NCBI GenBank assembly: GCA_004322045.1
Contig: SCRN01000034.1
Coordinates: forward strand, 124,001 to 188,000
DNA length: 64,000 bases
Source: Paraburkholderia sp.
GTDB taxonomy: Bacteria > Pseudomonadota > Gammaproteobacteria > Burkholderiales > Burkholderiaceae
Direction of reading: 5' to 3'
Below the pieces are notes generated by a model. That model was given only the letters and a program-made list of their open reading frames with translations, was not told where the DNA came from and searched no databases. This document shows, one piece after another, positions 49,094 through 59,553 of this stretch. Position 1 is the first letter of the stretch. Every line of letters begins with the position of its first letter. A program made the translations under genes and the position numbers.

Positions 49094-50288
49094 GGCGTAC
49101 TCCGGTGAACTGCCAGCGCGCCGCCGGCGGGAAAAAGTTGCGATAAGTCGAGCGGGTATGTCCCGGCGGCGTCGCGATGCTGCCGCCGCGCAGCACCTGC
49201 TGCCCCACCATGAACTTGCCGTTGTATTCGGCCGCCACGCCAGGCAACGGACGAAAGCCCGGATACGGGTCGTACGAGGAACGCGTCCATTGCCAGACGT
49301 GCCCTGTCATCTGTTCGATCCCCGGGGCGTCGACCGCCGCCTCCCACTCGAATTCCGTCGGCAGCCGCGCGCCCGCCCACTCGGCGTAGGCCGCGGCTTC
49401 GTAAAAACTCAGATTCGAGACGGGCGCATCGGGATCGAGCGCGTGCAAGCCCGATAACCCGAATACCCGCCAGTTCTCGCGCCCTGCATCGTCGGCGCGC
49501 ATCCAGTAGATCGGCGCACTCCAGCCTTCGCGTTGCACCGCGGCCCAGCCGTCCGATAGCCAGAGCTCGGGTCGCGCGTAGCCGCCGTCGGCGATGAACG
49601 CCGCGTATTCGCCGCACGTCACGAGGCGATGAGCGATCTCGTAAGGCCGCAACAAGTACTGATGGCGGGGCCTTTCGTTGTCGAAGTAAAAGCCTTTTCC
49701 GTCGTGCCCAATTTCAACGACGCCACCCGCTTGGCGCAGCCATTCGAGCGGTTGCGAGTGCAGCGGCTTAGACGCAGCGTCGTTGCGCTTGGCGCGGTAC
49801 GCGGGCAACAGCGGATTGCAGGAGAACGCGTGCAAGATGTCGGTCAACATCAATTCTTGATGTTGCTGCTCGTGATGCAAGCCAAGCGTAATCAACGGTT
49901 CGACGATGGCCGTCAGGTCGCCGTCGGCCGAAGCGAGCAACGCCGCCACCGATGCGTCGACGTGGCGGCGGTAAGCATCCACTTCCTGCAATGACGGCCG
50001 TGTCAAGAGGCCGCGTTGCGGGCGGGCGTGCCGCGGGCCTAACGCTTCGTAATAAGAATTGAAAAGGTAGGCGTATCGTTCGTCGAACGGGCGGTACCCC
50101 GACGCGTGCGGCGCAAGCACGACGGTTTCGAAGAACCAAGTCGTATGCGCCAAATGCCATTTCGTCGGGCTTGCGTCGGGCATCGACTGGACACCCTGAT
50201 CTTCTGCGGAAAGCGGTTCGGCGAGCGCGAGGCTATAGCGCCGAACCTCGTCGTAAGCTCGCTGCAATCCTGATACGACGACGCTCAT
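49077..50288 (-). CDS. egtB: EgtB, ergothioneine-forming iron sulfoxide synthase
   Basis: 403 residues from ATG 50288 (AGGAGCG). N-terminal DinB-like domain with the iron-binding HHEQQHQELMLTDI and TKWHLAHTTWFFE. C-terminal FGE-sulfatase domain (DAPVSNLSFYEAAAYAEWAG, RLPTEFEWEAA, VWQWTRSSYDPYPGF). It joins hercynine to a thiol donor to give the sulfoxide. egtA, egtC and egtE are not in the window. With egtD it forms a two-gene operon. Confidence 0.93.
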   Translation of the reverse strand: MSVVVSGLQRAYDEVRRYSLALAEPLSAEDQGVQSMPDASPTKWHLAHTTWFFETVVLAPHASGYRPFDERYAYLFNSYYEALGPRHARPQRGLLTRPSLQEVDAYRRHVDASVAALLASADGDLTAIVEPLITLGLHHEQQHQELMLTDILHAFSCNPLLPAYRAKRNDAASKPLHSQPLEWLRQAGGVVEIGHDGKGFYFDNERPRHQYLLRPYEIAHRLVTCGEYAAFIADGGYARPELWLSDGWAAVQREGWSAPIYWMRADDAGRENWRVFGLSGLHALDPDAPVSNLSFYEAAAYAEWAGARLPTEFEWEAAVDAPGIEQMTGHVWQWTRSSYDPYPGFRPLPGVAAEYNGKFMVGQQVLRGGSIATPPGHTRSTYRNFFPPAARWQFTGVRLVRDN

Positions 50289-50401
50289 CGGATCGCTCCT
50301 GTCCTTGGGTGGGACGGCCGAATATACGATCGGCCGCAATGGCGGTACACGCTGCGGTAGCCCGCAAGCGTTCCACTTTAAGGGGTTTTCGGCGAGGCTG
50401 C

Positions 50402-50690
50402 TTAAGTGCGTGCCGGACGCTGCCGCTGGGTGGGCGCCGGCATGGGCAGCGGGTCGATATTCCCGCTCAGCCGCGCCTTCAATCTTCGCGCATCATCCTC
50501 GAAGTACGGCCATCCCGCCACCGAATCGGATAGCACGAGCGCTCCATGATGACGCCGCAAAATGTCAGGAAATTGGGAGACGCAGAAACTCGCATGCCGC
50601 ACTTCCACTGCATGGCGTAGCCGCCCGCGCCGTTTCGGCTCGCACCATGGACGTTTGACGCGCGCATCGTGCCTTTGGGCCAGAGCGATC
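50402..50690 (-). pseudogene. DUF72 gene remnant
   Basis: A frame without a start codon reads ALAQRHDARVKRPWCEPKRR, then LRHAVEVRHASFCVSQFPDI, LRRHHGALVLSDSVAGWPYF and EDDARRLKARLSGNID. RHAxEVRHxSF and ALVxxDxxGxWPxxED are DUF72 hallmarks. The N-terminal half is missing and the end diverges from TADFVYxRLHG. A decayed gene between egtB and ggt. Confidence 0.65.
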
Positions 50691-50833
50691 GCATCGTCGA
50701 TCGTGCGCGGGTCCCGGTACGGTGTTTATCGAAGCTGCATTGCAGCAAGCGCCGTTCCCGGGATGGCGCTCGCTGCGCAAGACGGCCACGGGTGATGGCC
50801 CGCCTCGCATCATCGTGCGAAGTTAGTGCACTT

Positions 50834-52564
50834 TTATTGCACCGTGCGCGTCACCCCGCGGCCGCGAGGATCTGCCACGGCCTCGGGTGAATCGCCGTCC
50901 ACTTTGATGACCTGAATGTCGCCGTTGAAGTTTTGCCCCTTCAAGACATAGCCCTTTGCTTCGAGTGCCTGCGCGAGCTCGCCCTCGATCGGCTTGTACG
51001 GCTCCCAGAAGATCGTGTTGGGCGGCAACAACTGGTGATGGAAGCGCATCGCGGCAACGGCGGCAGGCAACGGCATACCGAAGTCGTAGACATTCGTCAG
51101 CACTTGGAAGATGGACGTGAAGATGCGCGAGCCGCCGGGCGTCCCGATCACCATCGCGACCTTGCCGTCTTTGGTCAGGATCGTCGGCGTCATCGACGAT
51201 AACGGCCGCTTCTTCGGTTCGATCGCATTCGCGTCGCTGCCCACCACGCCGAACATGTTGGCTACGCCGGGCTTCGCGGAAAAATCGTCCATTTCGTCGT
51301 TCAGCAGGACGCCGGTGCCATCCACCACTTCGCCGGAACCGAAGTAGCCGTTCAGCGTGTACGTGTTCGATACGGCGTTGCCCCACTTGTCGACGATCGA
51401 GAAATGCGTTGTTTCCGCCTTCTCCGGCATGGAGGTACCGAGGCCCGGTTGCACGGCCTTCGTGTCGGTGGGCTTCTCGGGATCGACTTCGGCGGCCCGC
51501 TTGGCGATGTAGGCGTCGTCGGTCAATTGAGCAATCGGCACTTTATAGAAATCGGGATCACCGAGGTATTGCGCGCGATCGGCGAATACCCGTTTCTCGA
51601 TTTCCGCGACGAGATGGACGTATTGCGGCGAATTGAGCTTCACGTCCGAGAAATCGTTCTTGAGATCGGCCTTCATGTTCAGCAACTGCACGAGACCGAT
51701 GCCGCCGGAACTCGGCGGCGGCGCCGTGATCACGCGGTAGCCGTTCCAATTGGCCTGAACCGGTTGCCGCCATACGGCTTTGTATTCGTGAAGGTCCTCT
51801 TTCGTGATGAGGCCGCCGCGCGCTTTCATCGATGCGGCGATCAATTCAGCCGTCTTTCCCTCGTAAAAGCCTTTCGCACCTTGATTCGCGATGCGTGTCA
51901 GCGTGGCGGCCAACTCGGGTTGCTTGAGCATCTCTCCTGCTTTCAGCTGCCCGAAGTATTGGCCGAAGTTCGTTTTGTCGTTGAGCTCTTTTGCTGCCGC
52001 GTCGCGGCGCTGTTGCAGTTGCTCGCTGACTTCGAAGCCGTCGCGCGCGTAGTGGATCGCGGGCGCGAGCACTTGTTTCCATTTCAGCTTGCCCAAGCGC
52101 TTTTGCACTTCCCACATGCCTTCGACGGTGCCCGGCACGCCGACGGCACGCATGCCGACCAAGCTCATGCCTTTGATGACGTTGCCGTCTTTATCGAGGT
52201 ACATGTCTTTGGTCGCAGCGATTGGCGCGCGTTCGCGGTAGTCCATGAAGTACGGCTTGCCGTTGACGTAGAGCGTCATGAAGCCGCCGCCCCCGATGTT
52301 GCCCGCCTCCGGATAGGTCACTGCAAGCGCGAACGCCACCGCGACCGCGGCGTCGACCGCATTGCCGCCTTCCTTGAAGATCCGCTCGGCCGCATCGGCG
52401 CTGAACTCGTCGGCCACGGCCATCGCCGATGCGGACAAGACTGGCTGCGGTGTGCCCGTCTTCGCCCATGCGGGCATGCTCGGCGCGAAGCCGAGGGAGA
52501 CGGTTGTTGCGAGTACCCACCCGCTCACGCGGATAGCCGTGCCGATCCCACTCGTCGCTTTCAT
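50834..52564 (-). CDS. ggt: Gamma-glutamyltransferase, periplasmic
   Basis: 576 residues. Signal peptide (GWVLATTVSLGFAPSMPAWA). Autoprocessing site with nucleophilic Thr in AETTHFSIVDKWGNAVSNTY; earlier GNAVDAAVAVAFALAVTYPE and GFMTLYVNGKPYFMDYRERA (Arg contact to glutamate); KKRPLSSMTPTI near the C-terminus. It hydrolyses or transfers the gamma-glutamyl group of glutathione. The position behind egtBD is notable because some ergothioneine routes need removal of a gamma-glutamyl group; a link is only inference. Confidence 0.92.
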   Translation of the reverse strand: MKATSGIGTAIRVSGWVLATTVSLGFAPSMPAWAKTGTPQPVLSASAMAVADEFSADAAERIFKEGGNAVDAAVAVAFALAVTYPEAGNIGGGGFMTLYVNGKPYFMDYRERAPIAATKDMYLDKDGNVIKGMSLVGMRAVGVPGTVEGMWEVQKRLGKLKWKQVLAPAIHYARDGFEVSEQLQQRRDAAAKELNDKTNFGQYFGQLKAGEMLKQPELAATLTRIANQGAKGFYEGKTAELIAASMKARGGLITKEDLHEYKAVWRQPVQANWNGYRVITAPPPSSGGIGLVQLLNMKADLKNDFSDVKLNSPQYVHLVAEIEKRVFADRAQYLGDPDFYKVPIAQLTDDAYIAKRAAEVDPEKPTDTKAVQPGLGTSMPEKAETTHFSIVDKWGNAVSNTYTLNGYFGSGEVVDGTGVLLNDEMDDFSAKPGVANMFGVVGSDANAIEPKKRPLSSMTPTILTKDGKVAMVIGTPGGSRIFTSIFQVLTNVYDFGMPLPAAVAAMRFHHQLLPPNTIFWEPYKPIEGELAQALEAKGYVLKGQNFNGDIQVIKVDGDSPEAVADPRGRGVTRTVQ

Positions 52565-52852
52565 GCCCGATCCTCCATGGTCGTCTCACAGAAGCAAGCC
52601 AAGTTAACCGCTTCGCCGCTTATAGCACGTGTAAATCGTAGGGGGAACCAAGCATTTGCGTAGGGTTGATGGGGGCGGCGGTCGGGACGCGTGGAGATCG
52701 GGCCACCATCGACCGAGAGCAATTTCGCGGCGAGGATTTCCTTCTCCCTGTCTTCTTCCAGCGCGTCCTGGATTTTCTGCAGCATCGTCGACCGGCAACT
52801 GCGCCCATTTAGATTGGCAGCCGCCGCAATGCTGATGGTGCCTTGCGCATCG

Positions 52853-53614
52853 TTAGCCTGGCTCAGGGCGAGAGGAATCCGGCCCGTAGGTCATTTCAAA
52901 TGCTTCTCGCTCGATCAGGTAAACGTCCGTTTCGTCAGTCTCGGACTGAGCAATTCGTCCACCAGGCAAAGCCCTTTGGATTTCTCCCCAAGGAGCGACC
53001 AGTTCCACAGACTCGCTTAGCTGGATCGCACGAATCACGTTCTTTGCACGATATCGATTCGGATCATTGGGGTCTTGCTCATACATTTTTGAAAACCTCT
53101 CCGGCGTATGGACGTAACGTTCGCCTTTGGGGCCGGTAATGATCGCATCGCCGGGTTCCGCGATATTCCGTGTTTCCTCAATTCCGGCGATCATTGTTAT
53201 CACTTCTTGCCGAGCGCCAGAAAATTCCACATTTGATTTATCGAGACCCGCCGTCTTTCGGTACCTTGGCGCCGAAGCAAAATCGAACTCCTGTGGCGTA
53301 ACCCGCCGGTATGAAATGCTTGTCTCTCCCGCGGCACCGACAGCTGTGTCACATTCAGCCTGTTCAGTACGACCGCTGGCAAACCTCACTGGGCTCGGGT
53401 TGGAAATATTTTCACGCTCCAATGGTTCAAACTCTTTTCGCGCTGTCCGCTTGATAGGTCGAATTTCGTTTGTTGAATTACCATTACTATCCGGCAGCGA
53501 CGAGGATTGGCCGGATGAGCCGATAGGCGGCAGAATCATGTTCGATAGATCCAGTCGATGTTGATTTTGCACCGCTGACGCAGTGCGCAAAATCGCGACT
53601 ATAAACAACTGCAT
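52853..53614 (-). CDS. Unknown protein with two PGD...TGPKGE...Y-type units
   Basis: 253 residues. A low-complexity Ser/Asn/Arg-rich first 110 residues precede EPGDAIITGPKGERYVHTPE, RFSKMYEQDPNDPNRYRAKN and, later, WGEIQRALPGGRIAQSETDE followed by VYLIEREAFEMTYGPD. The pattern PGDxIxTGxKGExYxxxxxxFxxxYE...GDxLxQxxxDxYxIxxxxFxxTYE is a small repeated domain seen in assorted proteins of unknown function. GC is lower than the flanks, suggesting transfer. Start not certain. Confidence 0.58.
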   Translation of the reverse strand: MQLFIVAILRTASAVQNQHRLDLSNMILPPIGSSGQSSSLPDSNGNSTNEIRPIKRTARKEFEPLERENISNPSPVRFASGRTEQAECDTAVGAAGETSISYRRVTPQEFDFASAPRYRKTAGLDKSNVEFSGARQEVITMIAGIEETRNIAEPGDAIITGPKGERYVHTPERFSKMYEQDPNDPNRYRAKNVIRAIQLSESVELVAPWGEIQRALPGGRIAQSETDETDVYLIEREAFEMTYGPDSSRPEPG

Positions 53615-53945
53615 TTAATCAAACGCATCCAGGTGCGAAGCCGTGGTGCCCCGAACGAAAATTCGCTCCTTCGCAATGCGAAACAGCATTGAATCGATTC
53701 TGGACGGTCATCTGGCGCCCGAGCGCATGCAGGAACTGCACGACAGCCTGCTGGCTGCCTGCGTGCCGCCATAGGCATTCTCAGCTAATGTGGTTCTTGC
53801 TCGATGTAATCTGGCTGTTCTCAACGAATGTGAGTTCGCTCTCGCTTAATCCGGCCCCATGGAAACCACACTTTGACCCGGTTCAGCGAATCGGTATAGA
53901 TCTCTTCGTCGTCGGGCCCGGCGACGATCGCCGGCTGCGACTGCA
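53615..53945. other. Scrambled stretch with IS21-like end remnants
   Basis: ATTCTCAGCTAATGTGG (about 53775-53791) and GTTCTCAACGAATGTGAG (about 53818-53835) are imperfect repeats of the kind that make up IS21-family ends; no istA or istB is present. Before them lies a 33-codon plus-strand frame starting at 53680 (MRNSIESILDGHLAPERMQE), probably a truncated gene start. Confidence 0.4.
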
Positions 53946-54302
53946 TCACCGGCTTTTTGTGTTCGGGTGGGCTACGGAACGGTATTCGACGCGGTTGAGC
54001 CGATCAATGTCTGCACGTACCTGTTTGGGAAAATCGGGACGTTTGTAGTCGAACGTGCGTGTCGTTAGCGTGGCGCTTTGAATTGACTGCAACTCTTTCC
54101 ACTGAGTAATGCCCTCGGCCTCTCGGTGAATACCGGTGCGGATGAATGCGATTTCTGGATATGCGCGACGAACGAAGCAAATATCCCCGCATATCAACCC
54201 ACCCCTCATCGAAACCGGGAATTCTTCCCTCTCCATCGGCACGCGCACACCAATCACGCCATAATTGCGCATAGATTCGACAGCTTCCCCCTCGCCTTTC
54301 AC
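53946..54302 (-). CDS. Unknown protein, up to 118 residues
   Basis: Contains MEREEFPVSMRGGLICGDIC, FVRRAYPEIAFIRTGIHREA, TTRTFDYKRPDFPKQVRADI and NRVEYRSVAHPNTKSR. Composition is protein-like and lower in GC than its neighbours. The start is unsettled: the full frame overlaps the leader of the plus-strand membrane gene, and an internal start is likely. Same direction as the 52853 gene; possibly both are remnants of one transferred segment. Confidence 0.38.
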   Translation of the reverse strand: MKGEGEAVESMRNYGVIGVRVPMEREEFPVSMRGGLICGDICFVRRAYPEIAFIRTGIHREAEGITQWKELQSIQSATLTTRTFDYKRPDFPKQVRADIDRLNRVEYRSVAHPNTKSR

Positions 54303-54318
54303 CCCGGAGGAGTCTTAC

Positions 54319-55020
54319 ATGCAAATGCGCGCGGTCGCCGCACGCCAGGGCACACGTTGGTTCGCCGAGGGCTGGACGCTATTCCAGCAACGCCCCGGGA
54401 TGTGGATCATGCTCGGCCTCATCGATCTGCTCGTCACCGTCCTGCTGGTCGAATTGCCCTACGCGAGCGACCTCACAGCCGTCTTCACCGTGCTCTGGAC
54501 CGGCGGCATGATTCACGCCGCCGATCATTGCCGGACGACAGGCTCGGTTAGGTTGGCCGACGTGGTGCGCGGCATTCGCGCACATTTCGAACCGCTGTTC
54601 GCGGCGGCTGTGTTCGGGTTGCTGATCGCAATCATCTGCGACTTGACGAGCGAGCGCGCATCGAGCGCGCTGCGTTTATTGGCGTTCGGCGGCGCAACCG
54701 GCGACGCGCGGACAGTGCTCGCGCTGATAGCCGGCGCGCTATATTTGGTAACGGCCGTCATCGGCACGATGGCCTTATGGATCGCCCCGGCATTGATCGT
54801 GCTGAACGGCGCGACGGCAGCCGATGCGCTGCGGGCCAGTTTCGCGGCAACATGGCGCAATGGGTCGGCCGCGCTCGTGTATGGCGCTATCGCGGCGGGG
54901 CTCTTGATCGCCTGCGTGCTGACGCTCGGCGTCGCCACGCTCGTCGTTGCGCCGCTCATCTACCTATCGACGTATGCGGCAAGCCTCGATATGTTCCCGC
55001 GCGATCCAACGATCGGCTAA
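54319..55020 (+). CDS. BPSS1780-family membrane protein
   Basis: 233 residues from ATG 54319 (GGAGGAG upstream). About six membrane helices (MWIMLGLIDLLVTVLLVELP; LFAAAVFGLLIAIICDL; IAGALYLVTAVIGTMALWIA; ALVYGAIAAGLLIACVLTLG). The soluble start AARQGTRWFAEGWTLFQQRP is typical of the family. Function unknown; conserved in Burkholderiaceae. Confidence 0.82.
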   Translation: MQMRAVAARQGTRWFAEGWTLFQQRPGMWIMLGLIDLLVTVLLVELPYASDLTAVFTVLWTGGMIHAADHCRTTGSVRLADVVRGIRAHFEPLFAAAVFGLLIAIICDLTSERASSALRLLAFGGATGDARTVLALIAGALYLVTAVIGTMALWIAPALIVLNGATAADALRASFAATWRNGSAALVYGAIAAGLLIACVLTLGVATLVVAPLIYLSTYAASLDMFPRDPTIG

Positions 55021-55096
55021 GCATTCAGGCCCCGAAGCTTGCGCCGAAATCGTTAGGCGTTCTTGACAATTGCGCGCTCATCGCCACATTGACGAT

Positions 55097-58000
55097 ATGA
55101 ATGCTCCCTCGGTTGTCGATCCGCTGGCCACGTTTCACCCGGCCGTCGCCGTATGGTTCGCGTCGGCTTTCAGCGCACCGACCGACGCCCAAGTGCGCGC
55201 CTGGCCGCACATTCGCAGCGGCACGTCGACGCTCGTCGCCGCACCGACCGGCTCGGGCAAAACGCTGACGGCATTTCTATGGGCACTAGACGAACTCGTG
55301 CGCGTCGGGCTCGCCCATGATGGCACGCTGCCCGACGAGACGCTCGTCGTCTATGTATCGCCGCTCAAAGCGCTGTCGAACGATATCCACACCAACCTCG
55401 AACGCCCGCTTGCGGGCATCGGCGAAGCACTGGCAGCGCAAGGGTTGCCGCGCGTGGAGATCCGCACGGCAGTTCGCACCGGCGACACCACCGCGCAAGA
55501 GCGCAACGCGCTCAAAAAACGGCCCGCGCATATTCTCGTCACGACGCCCGAATCACTCTATGTCTTACTGTCCTCCGATTCGGGCCGCCGTATCCTTTCG
55601 ACCACGCGCACCGTCATCGTCGACGAAATCCACGCGATGGTCGGCAGCAAACGCGGCGCCCATCTCGCGCTCTCGCTCGAACGTCTCGACACGCTGTGCG
55701 AGCGCCGTTTGCCGCGCATCGGGCTATCGGCCACGCAAAAACCGATCGAGGCCGTCGCGCGCTTTCTCGTCGGGGTGAGCGACGACGCGCGCTGCGCCAT
55801 CGTCGATGTCGGTCATCACCGAGCACGCGATCTCGCGCTCGAACTGCCGCCCGTGCCGCTCGAAGCGGTCATGCCCAACGAAGTTTGGGAACGCGTCTAC
55901 GATCGGTTGGCCGAACTGGCCAGCGCCCACGCCACCACGCTCATCTTCGTCAATACGCGCCGCATGGCTGAACGCGCAGCTCGACATTTGACCGAGCGCT
56001 TGGGCAAGCAAGCGGTAGCCGCGCATCACGGCAGCATGGCGAAAGAGCATCGCCTCGATGCGGAGCAGCGCCTGAAGCGCGGCGCCTTGCGCGTGCTGAT
56101 CGCGACGGCCTCGCTCGAATTGGGCATCGACATCGGCGACGTCGATCTCGTCTGCCAGCTCGGCTCGCCGCGCGCCATCGCGCCCTTTCTGCAACGCGTC
56201 GGGCGCTCGGGGCATCAGGTGGGCGGCATGCCCAAGGGCCGGCTCTTTCCCACCTCGCGCGACGATCTCGTCGAATGCGCCGCACTCATCGATTGCGTGC
56301 GACGCGGCGAACTCGACACATTGACGATGCCGCATGCGCCGCTAGACGTACTGGCGCAACAGATCGTCGCGGAAGCAGCCTGCGAGGAATGGAGCGAAGA
56401 CGCCCTGTTCGCTTGTTTCAAACGCGCCGCGCCTTATGCCGATCTCCCACGCGAGCGGTACGACGCAGTATTGCGCATGCTCGCGGAAGGCTATACGAGC
56501 CGGCACGGCCCCCGCGGCGCCTATATCCATCGCGACGTCGTAACGGGGATGCTGCGCGGCCGGCGCGGCGGGAAAATGACGGCCGTCACCTCGGGCGGGA
56601 CGATTCCCGACAACGCCGACTATGCCGTGCTGCTCGAACCGCAGGGCCTGAACATCGGCACCGTCAACGAGGACTTCGCCGTCGAAAGCCTTGCGGGCGA
56701 CATCTTCCAACTCGGCAACACGTCGTACCGGATTGTGCGGGTAGAACCGGGCCGCGTCCGCGTCGTCGACGCCCAAGGACAGGCGCCGAATATCCCGTTC
56801 TGGCTCGGCGAGGCGCCCGGACGCAGCGATGAGCTTTCGGCCGCCATCTCCCGCTTGCGGGTGCGCATCGACACGTTGATCGGCAGTGCGAAGCAATCGA
56901 CTGACGCGCGCGAAGACGGTCAGGCGCTCGGGCGTGTCGCCAACACGCTGATGCACGAGCTGGCCATCGATGAAGTCGCCGCACATCAAATCGTCGAGTA
57001 TCTCGCTCGCGCGCGCGCAGCGCTCACCGTCTTGCCCTCGCAAAATACACTCGTCATGGAGCGGTTCTTCGACGAATCGGGCGGCACGCAGCTCATCATT
57101 CATTCGCTCTTCGGCAGCCGTATCAATCGCGCGTGGGGCCTTGCGCTCAGAAAGCGCTTTTGCCGAACCTTCAATTTCGAACTGCAGGCCGCGGCCACCG
57201 AGGATGCGATCGTGTTGTCGCTGACGGGCAGCCACAGCTTCGCACTCGATGAAGTGTGGCGCTTCCTTCATTCGAACAGCGCCGAGCACGTATTGATTCA
57301 AGCGTTGCTCGATGCGCCTTTGTTCAACGTGCGCTGGCGCTGGAACGCCACCACCTCGCTCGCTTTGCCGCGCTTCACCGGCGGGCGCAAAACGCCGCCG
57401 CAATTGCAGCGCATGAAGAGCGAGGATTTGCTCGCTGCCGTGTTTCCCGATCAGGTGGCGTGTCTCGAGAATATCGTCGGCGAGCGCGAGTTGCCGCATC
57501 ATCCGCTCGTCGACCAGACGATCGACGATTGCCTGCACGAAGCGATGGATTGTGAAGGATGGCTTGCGCTGCTGCGCCGGATAGAGCAAGGCGACATCGC
57601 GCTGGTGACACGCGAGCTCAGCGCCCCCTCGCCGCTCGCGGCCGAGATTCTCAATGCGCGCCCCTACGCGTTTCTCGACGACGCCCCGCTAGAGGAGCGC
57701 CGCACGCAGGCCGTTCTATCGCGGCGTTGGAGCGATCCGGAAGACGCGTCCGATTTGGGCGCGCTCGATGCGGACGCCATCGCAGCCGTGCGCGAGGAAG
57801 CGTGGCCGCAGGTGCGCGGCACGGACGAAATGCATGAGGCGTTGACGGGGCTAGCGTGCATCAACGAGACCGAGGCGCGCGCGAACGAAGGTTGGATCGC
57901 ATGGCTCGACGCCCTCGCACGCGCGGGACGCGCCACGCGCATGCAGATCGCCGAGAACGAAGCGCTGTGGCTACCCATCGAACGCCTCACTTGCCTGCGT

Positions 58001-59548
58001 GCGATCTACCCCGATGCCGAGTTCGCACCGCGCCTCGTCGCGCCGCCGGGCTTCGACGACGAATGGACCGATGCCGATGCGCTCGTGGATGTATTGCGCG
58101 CGAGGCTCTCGGGCCTCGGCCCCGAGCCGGTGCCGGTGCTTGCGCGCTCGCTCGCGTTGCCGGCGTCGCACGTCGCCGCCGCGCTCGTGAAGCTCGAAAG
58201 CGAGGGCTATGCAATGAGGGGCCGCTTCACCCCGGGCGCGGAGCATGACGAATGGTGCGAGCGGCATCTGCTCGCGCGCATTCACCGATACACGATCAAG
58301 CGGTTGCGCCGCGAGATCGATCCGGTCGAACGCGCCGATTTCGTGCGCTTTCTAATCGAATGGCAACGTCTTACGCCGGCCGCGCGCGGTATCGGTCGCG
58401 AAGCGCTGGCCGCCACGCTCGAACAACTCGAGGGCTTCGAAGCCGCAGCGGCCGCGTGGGAGGAAGAGATTTTGCCCGCGCGTTTGCGCGACTACGCCGG
58501 CATGACGCTCGACGAACTGTGTCGCTCCGGCCAATTCGTGTGGGCGCGATTTGCAGCCGACGGGCGCGGCGCTTCCGCCCCGGTGCGAACGACGCCGATC
58601 GTCATACTGCCCCGCCGCACCCTGCCGATTTGGCACGGACTGATCGATCGCCGTTCGGCCGAGCCAGGCGCCGCGGAGACCGATGCGCTTTCGCCCCGCG
58701 CAAGGCTGCTGTTCGAAGCGCTATCGCGGCACGGCGCGATGTTCTTCGACGAACTGCTCGGTGAAGCGCACGCGCTGCCGCTCGAAGTCGAAACCGCGCT
58801 CGGCGAACTGGTCGCGGGCGGGTTCGTCAACGCGGATAGTTTCGCGGGGCTGCGCGCGCTGATCGCGCCCGCCGCGACGCGCCATCGCGGCTCGCGCGCC
58901 ATGGCGCGGCGCGGTGCGCATCGCGGCGCGTTCATCGGCGGCATGCAGGACGCTGGCCGCTGGGCATTGCTGCGGCGGCCGACGATTCCAGAACGATCGA
59001 CCGGGGACAACGCGCAGCCAGGCGCGAATGGCGCATCGTCTACATCATCGTCGTCCTCTCCCTCCGCGCGCATCGGCACACACGCGCTGCCGCCCGATAT
59101 CGCCGAGCACATCGCCATGTCGTTGCTGCGCCGCTACGGCGTCGTGTTCTGGCAATTGTTGGAACGCGAAGCGGGATGGCTGCCGCGTTGGCGCGATTTA
59201 TTGCGCGTGTTCCATCGCTTGGAAGCGCGCGGTCTCGTTCGAGGCGGCCGCTTCGTCAACGGCCTTTCCGGTGAACAGTTCGCGTTGCCCGAAGCGCTGG
59301 CGTTGCTGCGCGATGTGCGCAAGCGCACGCCGGACGGGCAACTCGTCTGCGTTTGCGCAGTCGATCCGCTCAACATCGTCGGCACGATCTTGCCGGGCGA
59401 GAAGGTGGCCGCTTTGGTCGGCAACCGCATCGCCTTGCGCGATGGCGTATGCGTGGCCACGCTGATCGCCGGCAAATTCCAGTTTGCGGAGCACCTCTGC
59501 GCTTCGGAACAAGAAGCCGCACGGCTTTGCCTTGCCCACCGTACGTAA
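55097..59548 (+). CDS. lhr: Lhr-type DEAD/DEAH helicase
   Basis: 1483 residues, the long Lhr form. Motifs: Walker [15 protein letters not shown], Walker [15 protein letters not shown] ([15 protein letters not shown]), [29 protein letters not shown]. The Lhr winged-helix core follows, then the Lhr-C region up to [19 protein letters not shown] and [13 protein letters not shown]-like end ([20 protein letters not shown]). ATP-dependent 3'-5' DNA/RNA helicase, linked to DNA repair. The ATG at 55097 precedes MNAPSVVDP. Confidence 0.93.
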   Translation: MNAPSVVDPLATFHPAVAVWFASAFSAPTDAQVRAWPHIRSGTSTLVAAPTGSGKTLTAFLWALDELVRVGLAHDGTLPDETLVVYVSPLKALSNDIHTNLERPLAGIGEALAAQGLPRVEIRTAVRTGDTTAQERNALKKRPAHILVTTPESLYVLLSSDSGRRILSTTRTVIVDEIHAMVGSKRGAHLALSLERLDTLCERRLPRIGLSATQKPIEAVARFLVGVSDDARCAIVDVGHHRARDLALELPPVPLEAVMPNEVWERVYDRLAELASAHATTLIFVNTRRMAERAARHLTERLGKQAVAAHHGSMAKEHRLDAEQRLKRGALRVLIATASLELGIDIGDVDLVCQLGSPRAIAPFLQRVGRSGHQVGGMPKGRLFPTSRDDLVECAALIDCVRRGELDTLTMPHAPLDVLAQQIVAEAACEEWSEDALFACFKRAAPYADLPRERYDAVLRMLAEGYTSRHGPRGAYIHRDVVTGMLRGRRGGKMTAVTSGGTIPDNADYAVLLEPQGLNIGTVNEDFAVESLAGDIFQLGNTSYRIVRVEPGRVRVVDAQGQAPNIPFWLGEAPGRSDELSAAISRLRVRIDTLIGSAKQSTDAREDGQALGRVANTLMHELAIDEVAAHQIVEYLARARAALTVLPSQNTLVMERFFDESGGTQLIIHSLFGSRINRAWGLALRKRFCRTFNFELQAAATEDAIVLSLTGSHSFALDEVWRFLHSNSAEHVLIQALLDAPLFNVRWRWNATTSLALPRFTGGRKTPPQLQRMKSEDLLAAVFPDQVACLENIVGERELPHHPLVDQTIDDCLHEAMDCEGWLALLRRIEQGDIALVTRELSAPSPLAAEILNARPYAFLDDAPLEERRTQAVLSRRWSDPEDASDLGALDADAIAAVREEAWPQVRGTDEMHEALTGLACINETEARANEGWIAWLDALARAGRATRMQIAENEALWLPIERLTCLRAIYPDAEFAPRLVAPPGFDDEWTDADALVDVLRARLSGLGPEPVPVLARSLALPASHVAAALVKLESEGYAMRGRFTPGAEHDEWCERHLLARIHRYTIKRLRREIDPVERADFVRFLIEWQRLTPAARGIGREALAATLEQLEGFEAAAAAWEEEILPARLRDYAGMTLDELCRSGQFVWARFAADGRGASAPVRTTPIVILPRRTLPIWHGLIDRRSAEPGAAETDALSPRARLLFEALSRHGAMFFDELLGEAHALPLEVETALGELVAGGFVNADSFAGLRALIAPAATRHRGSRAMARRGAHRGAFIGGMQDAGRWALLRRPTIPERSTGDNAQPGANGASSTSSSSSPSARIGTHALPPDIAEHIAMSLLRRYGVVFWQLLEREAGWLPRWRDLLRVFHRLEARGLVRGGRFVNGLSGEQFALPEALALLRDVRKRTPDGQLVCVCAVDPLNIVGTILPGEKVAALVGNRIALRDGVCVATLIAGKFQFAEHLCASEQEAARLCLAHRT

Positions 59549-59553
59549 CCGCT

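Noticed and set aside
52565-52852. Short minus-strand frames upstream of ggt (for example MLQKIQDALEEDREKEIL)
   Set aside because: Several overlapping frames of equal quality and no consistent start; not enough to call a gene.
56342-57589. 415-codon open frame opposite lhr
   Set aside because: Shadow of the helicase gene with no recognisable domain.
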